A DNA stretch of 64,000 bases from assembly GCA_016702505.1 (NCBI GenBank), contig JADJDU010000011.1:62001-126000 (forward strand). Reading direction: 5' to 3'. The notes beneath the pieces are model-generated. The model saw only the letters and a program-made list of their open reading frames with translations. It was not told the origin of the DNA and did not search any database. Both the position numbers and the translations under genes were made by a program. Positions 1-7,813 of this stretch are shown here, one piece after another (positions within the stretch are counted from its first letter, which is position 1; each line of letters starts with the position of its first letter). This DNA comes from Microthrixaceae bacterium (GTDB taxonomy: Bacteria; Actinomycetota; Acidimicrobiia; Acidimicrobiales; Iamiaceae).

Positions 1-759
1 GTCGGCAGCCCAGCCATCGGCGCCGCTCAATTCGGCAATCTCCGGGCTGGCCACAGCCTGACCGCCGGCCAGCACGGTGGTCGTCTCCAACCTCGACTTG
101 AGGGTGGTGACCACATCTCGGGCATCGTCGAGATGGGGCGCGTGCGTCACTCCGACGCAGACGGCGGTCAAGCGATCCGCCCGCTCGGCAGCGGCCACGA
201 ACACGGCCGCGGGGACATCGGTGCCGAGGTCGAGAACGGTGAAGTTCCTGAGACGCAACACGTCGGCGATGACGGTGAGCCCGAAGCCGTGGCTCTCGCC
301 CGCTGGTGCCCCCACCACCACCGATCCTCGGGTGCGACCCCGACGCCGGAACCGGGCAGTCAGCAGAGCCGACATGCGGGTGCCCGACACCACCGCCAGG
401 CGAGACGAGGCCAGGTCGGAGGGATCGTCGGTGGCATACACGGCCCGGGCCACCAGATCGACCAGCACCGACTCTGGCTCCCACCCCGCCACCAGGGCGG
501 ATTCGACGACCAGCCAGGCACCGGGTTCGTCGGCCTCGATGAGTCGGTCTCGGAGGCGGCGTACCAGGTCGGATTCGTCGCCCGTGGCCGAGGGGGTGAG
601 CAGAGCGGCCACGTCGTCTGCGTCCACCACCCACGCGGTACCGACCCGACGGGCCGGCAGGCGCCCCGATCGCACGTAGCGGTAGGCGGTCATGTAGTGG
701 ACGTCGAGCAGGTTGGCCACCTGCTTCAGGTTGAGTTCCGACGCAACGCCTGAGTCCAT
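1..759 (-). CDS. HTH regulator with B12-binding domain (partial, runs off left edge)
   Basis: 253 codons are open to the window edge with no stop, so the C-terminus is missing. Residues about 9-55 form an excisionase/MerR-like helix-turn-helix (LKQVANLLDVHYMTAYRYV). Residues about 145-253 look like a cobalamin-binding Rossmann domain: the usual D-x-H-x-x-G is here ESHGFG at 155-160, keeping the axial-ligand type histidine (H157) and the glycine, with a GGQAVASP segment near 232. A helical linker (60-140) resembles the B12 cap of CarH/LitR-type regulators, but I do not see the Glu-His pair that CarH uses for light sensing. The start is ATG at 759 with GGAGG four bases upstream. A cobalamin riboswitch lies just upstream on the same strand, so the gene is probably B12-controlled. 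Family role (known): B12- or light-responsive transcription factor; the target here is unknown. Confidence 0.8.
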   Translation of the reverse strand, partial: MDSGVASELNLKQVANLLDVHYMTAYRYVRSGRLPARRVGTAWVVDADDVAALLTPSATGDESDLVRRLRDRLIEADEPGAWLVVESALVAGWEPESVLVDLVARAVYATDDPSDLASSRLAVVSGTRMSALLTARFRRRGRTRGSVVVGAPAGESHGFGLTVIADVLRLRNFTVLDLGTDVPAAVFVAAAERADRLTAVCVGVTHAPHLDDARDVVTTLKSRLETTTVLAGGQAVASPEIAELSGADGWAAD

Positions 760-799
760 GAGACCTCCATCCTCGTGGCCGTGGACGCGGTGCCCACGG

Positions 800-905
800 G
801 CCCGGGAGGTGTCTGGCTTCCCCGGCAAGTCGGTCGTCGGGGTCACAGTGGCGGGACCGCTCCGGATTCGAACCGGATTCCCTACACCAGGCGGACCGAA
901 CCTAG
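800..905 (-). promoter_or_regulatory. Cobalamin (B12) riboswitch
   Basis: Read on the minus strand the segment carries the conserved blocks of the actinobacterial cobalamin aptamer in order: GGGAATCCGGTTCGAATCC, then GGAGCGGTCCCGCCACTGT, then GGGGAAGCCAGACACC. A hairpin with CCGTGG/CCACGG arms (about 776-799) follows and then the GGAGG ribosome site of the B12-domain regulator at 759, which suggests translational or early-transcript control of that gene. The toroid lipoprotein gene ends about 180 nt upstream, so the switch lies between the two and should not control the upstream pair unless they have their own copy. A GGTTCGAATCC stretch inside it mimics a tRNA T-arm. Confidence 0.92.
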
Positions 906-1086
906 GGGCGATGGCTCTCCGCCCTCCAATCCATGCCCGCCAAGGAGGCGAGCGAACAGGCGAGCCGACCCACCCGGGCGAATTCGGGCGCCAACGGAAG
1001 CGACCCGGTGGCGTAGGGGACACCACCGGGTCGCGATCACGCCGAGCCCGCCAGCTCGGAGATGCAGTCGGCTCTCGCCGCCGCGA

Positions 1087-2124
1087 TCAGCAGGGTCGGG
1101 CCGAGATGGCGGTAGCGGGCATCCACTGGCGACGGAGGGCCTGAATGGCCTGCGAGGTGGCGTAGGTGTTGAGACCCCAGCCGTCGTTGGGGCTGGTGAT
1201 GTGACCATCTATGGCTTGCTGGCTGGCCAACCATGTCGTGGGCGACACATAGGGATCACCGGACTTGGCCGGGGCGAACTTGTTCCGCCAGCACGCGCTG
1301 AGCGGGTTGTGGCCAGCGCCGGTGATGGCCATGGTGGCCATGGCCGTGGCATTGGGGTCATCGGTGCCGTAGGCCTGCCACGCTCCGCTGGCGCTCTGCT
1401 GGTTGGCCAGGAAGTCGAGGCCGTCGGCCACGTCGGCATCGGTGTCGTCGAGCCCGGCCGCGCCAAGGGCGATGATGGCCTGAGACGTGGTGTCCACGTC
1501 GGTTCCGGTACCCGATGGGTCACCCAGGTAGTCCCAACTTCCATCGGCCTTCTGGGCCGCACGGATGTAGGCCAAGGTGGTGGCAGGCACGGATCCGCCC
1601 GATGCCTTCTTGGCGATGGCAGACATGAGGGTTGCTCCGAAGGCGCCGTATGACCCGTTGGGCTGAAGGCCCGAATCGATGACCGCGATCAGGTCACGGG
1701 CCCCGTCACCTTGAGGGTCGAACGCTGTGGGCGACAGACCGAGGGGCAGGGCCACCAGCGCGGTGATCTTCGCTGCGGAGCCGGCGTTGAGGGTGCCGTC
1801 GGCCTGATCGTCGAGGGCGTCGAGTGGGTCGTTGCCGTTGTTCTGGGTGGCCTGAACCGCGCTGAGGGCCAGGGCCTGGTTCCAGGAGCCGTCGGTCTGG
1901 GCGTTCTCGGCGATGGCGATGACGGCGTCTGCGGTTTCGAACCCGGGGAAGCCGGCTACCTCGAAGCTTCCGTCGGGCAGTTGCTGCCCGGCCAACCAGG
2001 TGGCGGCGGTGGCGGCGACCGCGTGGGACGGGGTATCGCTCCAGCCGGTGATGCGGCAGCCACCGAGACCCGCGGCCAGGACGGTTGCGGCACCAAGGGT
2101 TGCGACGGTTCGACGGGTGGACAT
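1087..2124 (-). CDS. Lipoprotein with alpha/alpha-toroid (prenyltransferase/squalene-cyclase-like) repeats
   Basis: 345 aa from ATG 2124, chosen because AAGGAG lies ten bases upstream; the open frame continues 16 codons further without a good ribosome site. Residues 1-23 are a lipoprotein signal ending in a lipobox (LAAGLGGC, Cys23). The rest shows the repeating helical units with Q-x-x-D/S-G turns (GQQLPDGSF, AAQKADGSW, NQQSASGAW, SQQAIDGHI) typical of the alpha6/alpha6 toroid of terpenoid cyclases. The catalytic DxDD or QW signatures of true cyclases are absent. The toroid is also the N-terminal half of vertebrate intrinsic factor/transcobalamin; the next upstream gene encodes the matching C-terminal half type (DUF4430). 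Together with the nearby cobalamin riboswitch this suggests extracellular cobalamin binding (inference). Confidence 0.75.
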   Translation of the reverse strand: MSTRRTVATLGAATVLAAGLGGCRITGWSDTPSHAVAATAATWLAGQQLPDGSFEVAGFPGFETADAVIAIAENAQTDGSWNQALALSAVQATQNNGNDPLDALDDQADGTLNAGSAAKITALVALPLGLSPTAFDPQGDGARDLIAVIDSGLQPNGSYGAFGATLMSAIAKKASGGSVPATTLAYIRAAQKADGSWDYLGDPSGTGTDVDTTSQAIIALGAAGLDDTDADVADGLDFLANQQSASGAWQAYGTDDPNATAMATMAITGAGHNPLSACWRNKFAPAKSGDPYVSPTTWLASQQAIDGHITSPNDGWGLNTYATSQAIQALRRQWMPATAISARPC

Positions 2125-2196
2125 GGGGGGTTTGCTCCTTGTGGGGTACGGGGTGGCCGAGGGTTCGGCCACTGGGAATGACAGGCCTTGGGCCCG

Positions 2197-3222
2197 TTAG
2201 CGGTGCGTCATCCGGAGGCGGGTGGCCATGGCTAGGGCCGCCCCGCCGGCTGCCACCGCGGCGACGGCCAGCGCCGTCGAGGTCTGAGTGTCCGACCCGG
2301 TGCGAGGCAGCGGCCGGCCACCGGTGGAACCACCGCTCACGCCACCAGCGCTCGGAGGTCGGCCGCCAGGTTGGGTCGAGCCGGTACCGACCGTGGTGGT
2401 GGACTGCGGATCGGTGGATCCGGGGCCAGTGGTTCCGGGAACGCTGGTTCCGGGAACGCTGGATCCGGGAGCTGAAGTCTCGGGTCCAGGTGTGCTCGTG
2501 GTGGTGGACGGCACCGTGGATCCGGTCACGGTGCCCTGGGGAACCGTGGTCGTGGTCGTTGTGGTGGTCGTGGTCGTTGTGGTGGTCGTGGTCGTTGTGG
2601 TGGTCGTGGTTGTGGGTGGGGCCGTCACCTCGTCAGCGCCGGGGGCAGTGGATTTGAACCCACCGGCCCAGGACCACCCTTCGATGGCGTCGACGGGGAT
2701 GGGGCCGGCCGCACCGCCGGTCGGGCTGAAGCCCCACGACCCGCCTCGGGCCTTCTTCCAATACGACCAATAGCCGCCGGTGGTCCAGCAGTACGGGTAG
2801 CCCTCGGCGGGTTGGCCGTTGATGGTGCAGGCCATGCCCGGGCCGCCTTCGAAGCCGGTGGTGAAGCCGGCGGCGGTGAGCGCCGCGAAACCGGAGGCCT
2901 GCTGGCCGGGGGCGCAGCCCACCACCACCCCACCGGGAAGGCTGGTGAAGTCGACGACCACGGTCACTCCCACGCCGGGGGCGCACGAGCCCCCGGTGAT
3001 GGCACCATCGGCCTGGCTCAGCGAAGGTGGGATCACGGCCATCGCCCCCACGAGACCGATCGAGACCGCCGCCAGGACCACGGCCAGCACCCGACTGCGC
3101 TGGCCACCCCGGGCCGACATGTCGACAGCGGATAGTCGGGTCTGGTTCGGATCGGCGGTCGAGGTGGCTGTTTGGGTGGAAGTTGGGGTGGACGCGGTCG
3201 GCGAGGTCCAGAGCTGAGACAT
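2197..3222 (-). CDS. LPxTG-anchored protein with DUF4430 (transcobalamin-like C-terminal) domain
   Basis: 341 aa from ATG 3222 (AGGAAG just upstream). A hydrophobic segment at about residues 45-65 acts as signal/anchor. A DUF4430-like beta domain follows (about 75-180; features VVVDFTSLPGGVVV, a Cys pair around GCAP and MACTINGQ, and YWSYWKKARGGSWGFSP). Then come a low-complexity Thr run of about 25 residues and Pro/Gly/Ser-rich repeats, and finally a sortase signal: LPRTG near residue 305, a hydrophobic stretch and a basic tail (RLRMTHR). The protein should therefore be covalently linked to the cell wall with the DUF4430 domain exposed. DUF4430 is the family of the intrinsic-factor/transcobalamin C-terminal domain. 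No sortase gene is in this window. The gap to the toroid lipoprotein gene is only 72 nt, so they are likely co-transcribed. Confidence 0.78.
   Translation of the reverse strand: MSQLWTSPTASTPTSTQTATSTADPNQTRLSAVDMSARGGQRSRVLAVVLAAVSIGLVGAMAVIPPSLSQADGAITGGSCAPGVGVTVVVDFTSLPGGVVVGCAPGQQASGFAALTAAGFTTGFEGGPGMACTINGQPAEGYPYCWTTGGYWSYWKKARGGSWGFSPTGGAAGPIPVDAIEGWSWAGGFKSTAPGADEVTAPPTTTTTTTTTTTTTTTTTTTTTTTVPQGTVTGSTVPSTTTSTPGPETSAPGSSVPGTSVPGTTGPGSTDPQSTTTVGTGSTQPGGRPPSAGGVSGGSTGGRPLPRTGSDTQTSTALAVAAVAAGGAALAMATRLRMTHR
2548..2625 (-). repeat. Tandem 18-nt repeat encoding the Thr linker
   Basis: On the plus strand the unit gtcgtggtcgttgtggtg recurs about four times within the DUF4430 gene and encodes an uninterrupted threonine tract on the minus strand. 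It is a probable length-variable wall spacer between the exposed domain and the LPxTG anchor. Confidence 0.8.
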
Positions 3223-3535
3223 TGGGCTTCCTGAGGTGGCGGGCGCCTCATGGTGAACATGCCCGCCGGCCGCTGCCAAGGTCCTTCATTTAGCGCAAAC
3301 ACCATCGAGTGACTTTTGACGCAAACAAGCGGGCGGACGGGCCACGACCGCACCGTCGACGACCTATGGTCGGTCCCCGCTGCGGGTGATCCATCCGCAG
3401 TTCGACTACACGTGGGCGAGCCGAAAGGTGAGCCGACTCACCGAGCACGGAACGGCTGAAGCCCTGTACAGCAAGGCAGCCAACCGTGACCGGGGCGAGA
3501 CGTGACCAATTCACCAGGTACTCGAAGGGGATGAG
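3223..3535. other. Divergent intergenic region, no gene
   Basis: 313 nt between the DUF4430 gene (minus) and the mycothiol dehydrogenase gene (plus). I see no coding sequence. Two direct copies of CGCAAACA (3294-3301 and 3320-3327) sit in the least GC-rich part, about 75-105 nt upstream of the DUF4430 start, and could be a regulator site. No cobalamin riboswitch is visible here. AAGGGG at about 3524-3529 is the ribosome site of the plus-strand gene. Confidence 0.5.
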
Positions 3536-4636
3536 ATGGCACAGCAGGTGAAAGCGGTGGTGGCCCGAGCCAAGGGGGCTCCGGTCGAGGTGGTCACAAT
3601 CGAGGTGCCCGATCCCGGTCCCGGCGAGGTGGTGGTGAAGGTCCAGGCCTGCGGGGTGTGTCACACCGACCTCCACTACCGAGAGGGTGGGATCAACGAT
3701 GACTTCCCGTTCCTGCTCGGCCATGAAGCGGCCGGGATCATCGAATCGGTGGGGCCCGACGTCGTAGACCTGGTGCCGGGAGATTTCGTGGTCCTCAACT
3801 GGCGGGCGGTGTGCGGGGACTGCCGAGCCTGCAAGCGGGGCCGGCCCCAGTACTGCTTCGCCACCCACAACGCCACCAACAAGATGACCTTGGACGGCGT
3901 CGAGCTGTCACCGGCGTTGGGCATCGGTGCCTTCGCCGAGAAGACCTTGGTCGCCGCCGGTCAGGCCACCAAGGTGGACCCATCGGCGCGGCCCGAGGCG
4001 GTCGGTCTGTTGGGTTGCGGGGTCATGGCCGGCCTGGGTGCGGCCATGTTCACCGGAGAGGTCGGCTTGGGTGACAGCGTGGCCGTGTTCGGCTGTGGCG
4101 GGGTCGGCGACGCCGCCATCGCCGGGGCCCGCCTGATGGGGGCGTCGAAGGTGATCGCCGTCGACCTCGACGCCCGAAAGCTGGACCTGGCCACCGAGTT
4201 CGGGGCCACCCACGTCGTCAACGCGTCCGAGGTCGACCCGGTGGAGGCGATCCGGGACCTGACCGACGGCAACGGCGCCGACGTGTGCATCGAAGCCGTC
4301 GGCAACCCCAAGGTGTTCGAGCAGGCGTTCTACGCCCGGGACCTGGCCGGAACCGTTGTTCAGGTCGGGGTCCCCAACCCTGAGATGCGTCTCGATCTCC
4401 CCATGATCGACTTCTTCGGTCGAGGCGGCCGGCTGAAGCCGAGCTGGTACGGAGATTGCCTGCCGTCTCGGGATTTCCCGATGCTGGTCGACCTCTACCT
4501 CCAGGGCCGCCTGGACCTGGACCGCTTCGTGAGCGAGACCATCGGCCTGGACGGCGTGGAGGAGGCGTTCCACCGCATGGAACGGGGCGAGGTCCTCCGG
4601 TCTGTGGTGGTCATCGACTGCGAGGCCCGGTCATGA
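3536..4636 (+). CDS. mscR: S-(hydroxymethyl)mycothiol dehydrogenase (zinc alcohol dehydrogenase family)
   Basis: 366 aa, the usual length of NAD- and mycothiol-dependent formaldehyde dehydrogenase, which oxidises S-hydroxymethylmycothiol to S-formylmycothiol and also reduces S-nitrosomycothiol. Visible features are the catalytic zinc loop ACGVCHTDLH with HEAAG following, the structural zinc cluster CGDCRACKRGRPQYC, and the cofactor fold GCGGVGDAAIAGA. The insertion of NATNKMTLDG after the zinc cluster and the FFGRGGRLKPSWYGDC segment are characteristic of the actinobacterial subgroup. The stop overlaps the start of the downstream metallo-hydrolase by 4 nt (ATGA), the standard actinobacterial pairing. 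mshD at 30.7 kb shows that the organism makes mycothiol. AAGGGG lies upstream of ATG 3536. Confidence 0.9.
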   Translation: MAQQVKAVVARAKGAPVEVVTIEVPDPGPGEVVVKVQACGVCHTDLHYREGGINDDFPFLLGHEAAGIIESVGPDVVDLVPGDFVVLNWRAVCGDCRACKRGRPQYCFATHNATNKMTLDGVELSPALGIGAFAEKTLVAAGQATKVDPSARPEAVGLLGCGVMAGLGAAMFTGEVGLGDSVAVFGCGGVGDAAIAGARLMGASKVIAVDLDARKLDLATEFGATHVVNASEVDPVEAIRDLTDGNGADVCIEAVGNPKVFEQAFYARDLAGTVVQVGVPNPEMRLDLPMIDFFGRGGRLKPSWYGDCLPSRDFPMLVDLYLQGRLDLDRFVSETIGLDGVEEAFHRMERGEVLRSVVVIDCEARS

Positions 4637-5271
4637 CGGCCCGGATCGAACGGGTGGTCACCTCGGGCACGTTCTCCCTTGACGGTCAGGACTTCGAGGT
4701 CGACAACAACATCTGGCTGATCGGCGACGACGCCGAGGTGGTGGTGGTCGACGCCGCCCACGACCACCATCCCATCGTGGAAGCCATCGACGGCCGACGG
4801 GTGGTGGCCATCGTGTGCACCCACGGCCACAACGACCACATCAACGCCGCGGTGGCCTTGGCCGACGCCACCGGCGGTCCGTTGTGGCTGCACCCCGACG
4901 ACGCCATGTTGTGGCAGGTGGTCAACCCGGATCGGCCCGCCGATGCCACCCTGGCCGATGGCCAACTGATCGAGGTCGGCGGCACCACGCTCACAGTCCT
5001 GCACACACCGGGCCACAGCCCGGGCGGGTGCTGCCTCTACAGCGAGGCCGACGGGGTCCTGTTCTCGGGTGACACTCTGTTCAACGGGGGTCCAGGGGCG
5101 ACGGGACGGTCGTTCTCGGACCGGCCGACCATCTTGGGAAGCATCGCCGATCGACTGCTCCCCCTTCCCGCCGACACGGTGGTGCACACCGGCCATGGAG
5201 ACAGCACCACCATCGGCGCCGAGACCCCCGGCGTGCGCGCCGCCCTGTCCGAACTGTCCGACCTGACCTGA
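4633..5271 (+). CDS. MBL-fold metallo-hydrolase (mscR partner)
   Basis: 212 aa. It has the metallo-beta-lactamase metal ligands in order: THGHNDH (HxHxDH), HTPGHSPGG, SGDTLF and a final HTGHGDS. The start is ATG 4633 inside the last codons of mscR, so the two are translationally coupled. In actinobacteria this partner is thought to hydrolyse the thioester (S-formylmycothiol) or a related glutathione/mycothiol adduct such as a glyoxalase II substrate; that role is inferred from context. Cytoplasmic, no signal peptide. Confidence 0.85.
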   Translation: MTARIERVVTSGTFSLDGQDFEVDNNIWLIGDDAEVVVVDAAHDHHPIVEAIDGRRVVAIVCTHGHNDHINAAVALADATGGPLWLHPDDAMLWQVVNPDRPADATLADGQLIEVGGTTLTVLHTPGHSPGGCCLYSEADGVLFSGDTLFNGGPGATGRSFSDRPTILGSIADRLLPLPADTVVHTGHGDSTTIGAETPGVRAALSELSDLT

Positions 5272-5283
5272 GATGTCCCAAGG

Positions 5284-7658
5284 TCATGACCCAAGATCAG
5301 GTCCCGAGGTCACGGCTGCGGACATTGTGACCCGGTAGCGGGCTGGGCCTTCGATCCACATGGGGAAATTGGTACCCCAGCAGTTGTCGGCCAGCAGTAT
5401 GTGCCAGCCACCGGACATGTCGGGTACGGGCGGGTCGGCATCGAGCAGGTTGGGTCGTCCCGGTGCCACCAGCGGGGCGTCGGGAGTACTCAGGCGCAAC
5501 TCACCGTCGGGGCCCTGGTAAGTGAGGCCACCCTCGCCAACGGCATGCAGGCTGCGGCCACCGCGCCGGACGACGTCGAGCGGTGAGACCGGCTGGCCCA
5601 GCTTGTCCATCGTCCAGTTCTCGGGGTGGTCGACGGGCGGGTTGAACGTCCACCACAGCGCCTCGGGAAGACGGTTGGCGGGCTTGTGGTCCCACCACAG
5701 CGAAGCGGTGAGGTTCGGCCCGACCTCCCAGCAGATCCAAGCCTGGGGTGGCGCGCCCAGCTCCTCGGACAGCTCGTCGGTGAAGCGGACCTGGATCCAC
5801 AACGACGGCATCGGACCGTTCCCCGCTCCGGCCATCGCTCCCGTCATCGCTCCCGTCCGCGGTGTGGCCACGGGCCCAGCCATCGGCGCGGCACTGGTAC
5901 CGCCCATAGACCCCGAAACGGAGAGGGACACGGCGATGTCGGTGACGGTTGGGGTCCACAGCCCGGATCGGGCCGCGGCTGTCGTCTCGATGCCGGGCTT
6001 GGTGTTGTCCCAGCGGGCCCACCACTCGTCGTCGGGGGTGGGAGCGAGCCCGGCGTAGAACCGCTCGTAGTCGGCGGCGTCGAAGGACTGGTAGCGCACC
6101 AGCCCCAGGGGATGGTCGGCGTCGGCCAACACTCTCCCCGACCGTTCATCGACCAGACCCACTACGGCACCGGCGCTGTCGACGGTGAACCGCCAGGTAC
6201 CGACCGAGACCGGTTCTCCGGCCTTGACCCGGCCAGCACCATCACCAACGCCCGCACCCTCTAGATCCAGATCCATATCCAACGGTGACCGGCCGGGTCC
6301 GGGCGCGGGCGTGGGCGCTGGACGGATCAACTCATAGAGCGCAGCCGATGACCCCACCTGGGCCGCGTCGCCCGCCGGCTCGTCAACTGCACCAACCCGA
6401 CCAACCCCACCAACCACCGACGTTGCCTCCACCCTCGGTGAAGCCGGCGACACCAGCCGAGACTCCCGGCCCGGAGCGGTGCCACCCGTAGCCCTTGCCG
6501 TCAACGAGGCGAGCTGTTGGGCGGCCCGGGTCACATAGGCGCGCTGTTCGGCCCAGGACCGTTCGAAACGCCTGGCCTCCGGGGTGGAGCGCAGCTTGGC
6601 CAGCCCGGGCCGATCCCAGTGGGTGGTGTCGGGGAGGGCTTCCTTCTGGTCGAGACCCCAAGTGTGCTCGGCCACCAACAACAGGGACCGGTCGACACGC
6701 TCGAACGGCGCCGGAACCGCTTCGCCGTCGGCTTCCAGCCGTTCCCGTTCCACCAGCCGGGTTCGCAACAGGTGCCGGTAGGCAGCCACCTTGGCCGGGT
6801 CCGACCCGGCGCCGAACAGCCACGGGTCTCCGATCTCGGCGGTGACCACGGGCAGGTCGGCGGTGGCGCCCGACGCGAACAGGGCCCGGGCGAAGTCGTC
6901 GAGGGTGGACGCCCGGATCTCGGCGTCGGGAAAGGTCGCGGCCAGGTCTCGGTGGGTCGAGATGACCTGCCCCACGCTGGGTGGGCCCAGGTTGTCGCCA
7001 GCATGGAGGAAGGTGAGGACCTCGTCACATCCGGGTACGCGCACAGTCCCGCCGTAACCACCGGCCTGGTAGGCCACCACCACCTCGGAGCCATCGGGTG
7101 ACCGCCACCGGAACACCGGTGGGACATCGGGGACGGGCCAGGCCGGGTTGACGCCGATGTGCAGGAATCGCACGCCTGCTGCGGCCAGCAGGGGGACGAG
7201 GCTGCGAGTGTGGCCGGGGACGTCGGTCATCTTGACAGCAATGGTTCGGCGGGACGGGCCCGCCCGGTCGAAGCGCCGGTCGAGTTCGGAGCTGATCCCC
7301 AATCCGCTGCGGACCAGTCCGGCGTCCATCAACTCGGTGTGGGTGGTGACGGAAAGAGCATGCCAAGCCAGATCACCCCGTTCGATCCCGGCGGCCACGC
7401 GCCGGCGGCTCGCCCTCCGCCCTGCAAGGCCCGATGCAGGATCCACGATCCGGTGGTCCACACCAGCCGTTCGGGCCCACCTCGGTCTCGTAGCACCGCA
7501 GCCACATCGAGGGCCTTGGGGAAGAAGGCGGTCAGGTACCGCAGCTCGACGTCGGTGGCCAGGCCGGTGAAGCCGAGGTCGAGGTGGGTCTTGGCCACCA
7601 CGTGGACCACGGCCGTCGGCTGATCTGCTCCTACCGGCCCTACTCCGGGGATGCTCAT
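5284..7658 (-). pseudogene. DUF5054 family protein (glycoside hydrolase 38-like N-terminus), frameshifted
   Basis: The N-terminus (from ATG 7658: VVHVVAKTHLDLGFTG ... LVWTTGSWILHRAL) and the rest (RRRVAAGIERGDLAWHALSV onward to 5284) lie in different frames. One missing base near 7410-7432, in a GC-rich run, restores one frame: 2375 nt plus 1 gives 792 codons. The HLDLGFT motif and WTTGSW recall the GH38 alpha-mannosidase fold, and DUF5054 is the name I would give the family; the substrate is unknown. The middle of the protein holds long Ala/Gly/Pro linkers (around 5820-5910 and 6250-6440) unlike neighbouring genes. No signal peptide. The frameshift may be real decay or a sequence error, and several other genes here show the same type of lesion. 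Confidence 0.7.
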
Positions 7659-7813
7659 CGAGACCGAACCTAGAAGAAGCGGAGGGTGGTATGACGGACG
7701 CTTTGGGTGAGGCCACGGAGCGTGGCATCGGTCACCGTCGTTCGGTTCGGTGCGTGAGGGCGCGCCAGCGTTAGTGTCGATCAATCCTGTCGTCGACCTG
7801 TCGGAGGCCCAAC

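Noticed and set aside
133..753. Long plus-strand open frame at the left edge
   Set aside because: Antisense to the B12-domain regulator, with no recognisable domain and Arg/Pro/Gly-rich composition typical of GC-rich shadows.
855..905. tRNA-like T-arm GGTTCGAATCC on the minus strand
   Set aside because: No acceptor or anticodon arm can be folded, and the motif is part of the cobalamin aptamer.
2288..2773. Plus-strand open frame with a run of about 30 valines
   Set aside because: Reverse-strand shadow of the threonine linker of the DUF4430 wall protein.
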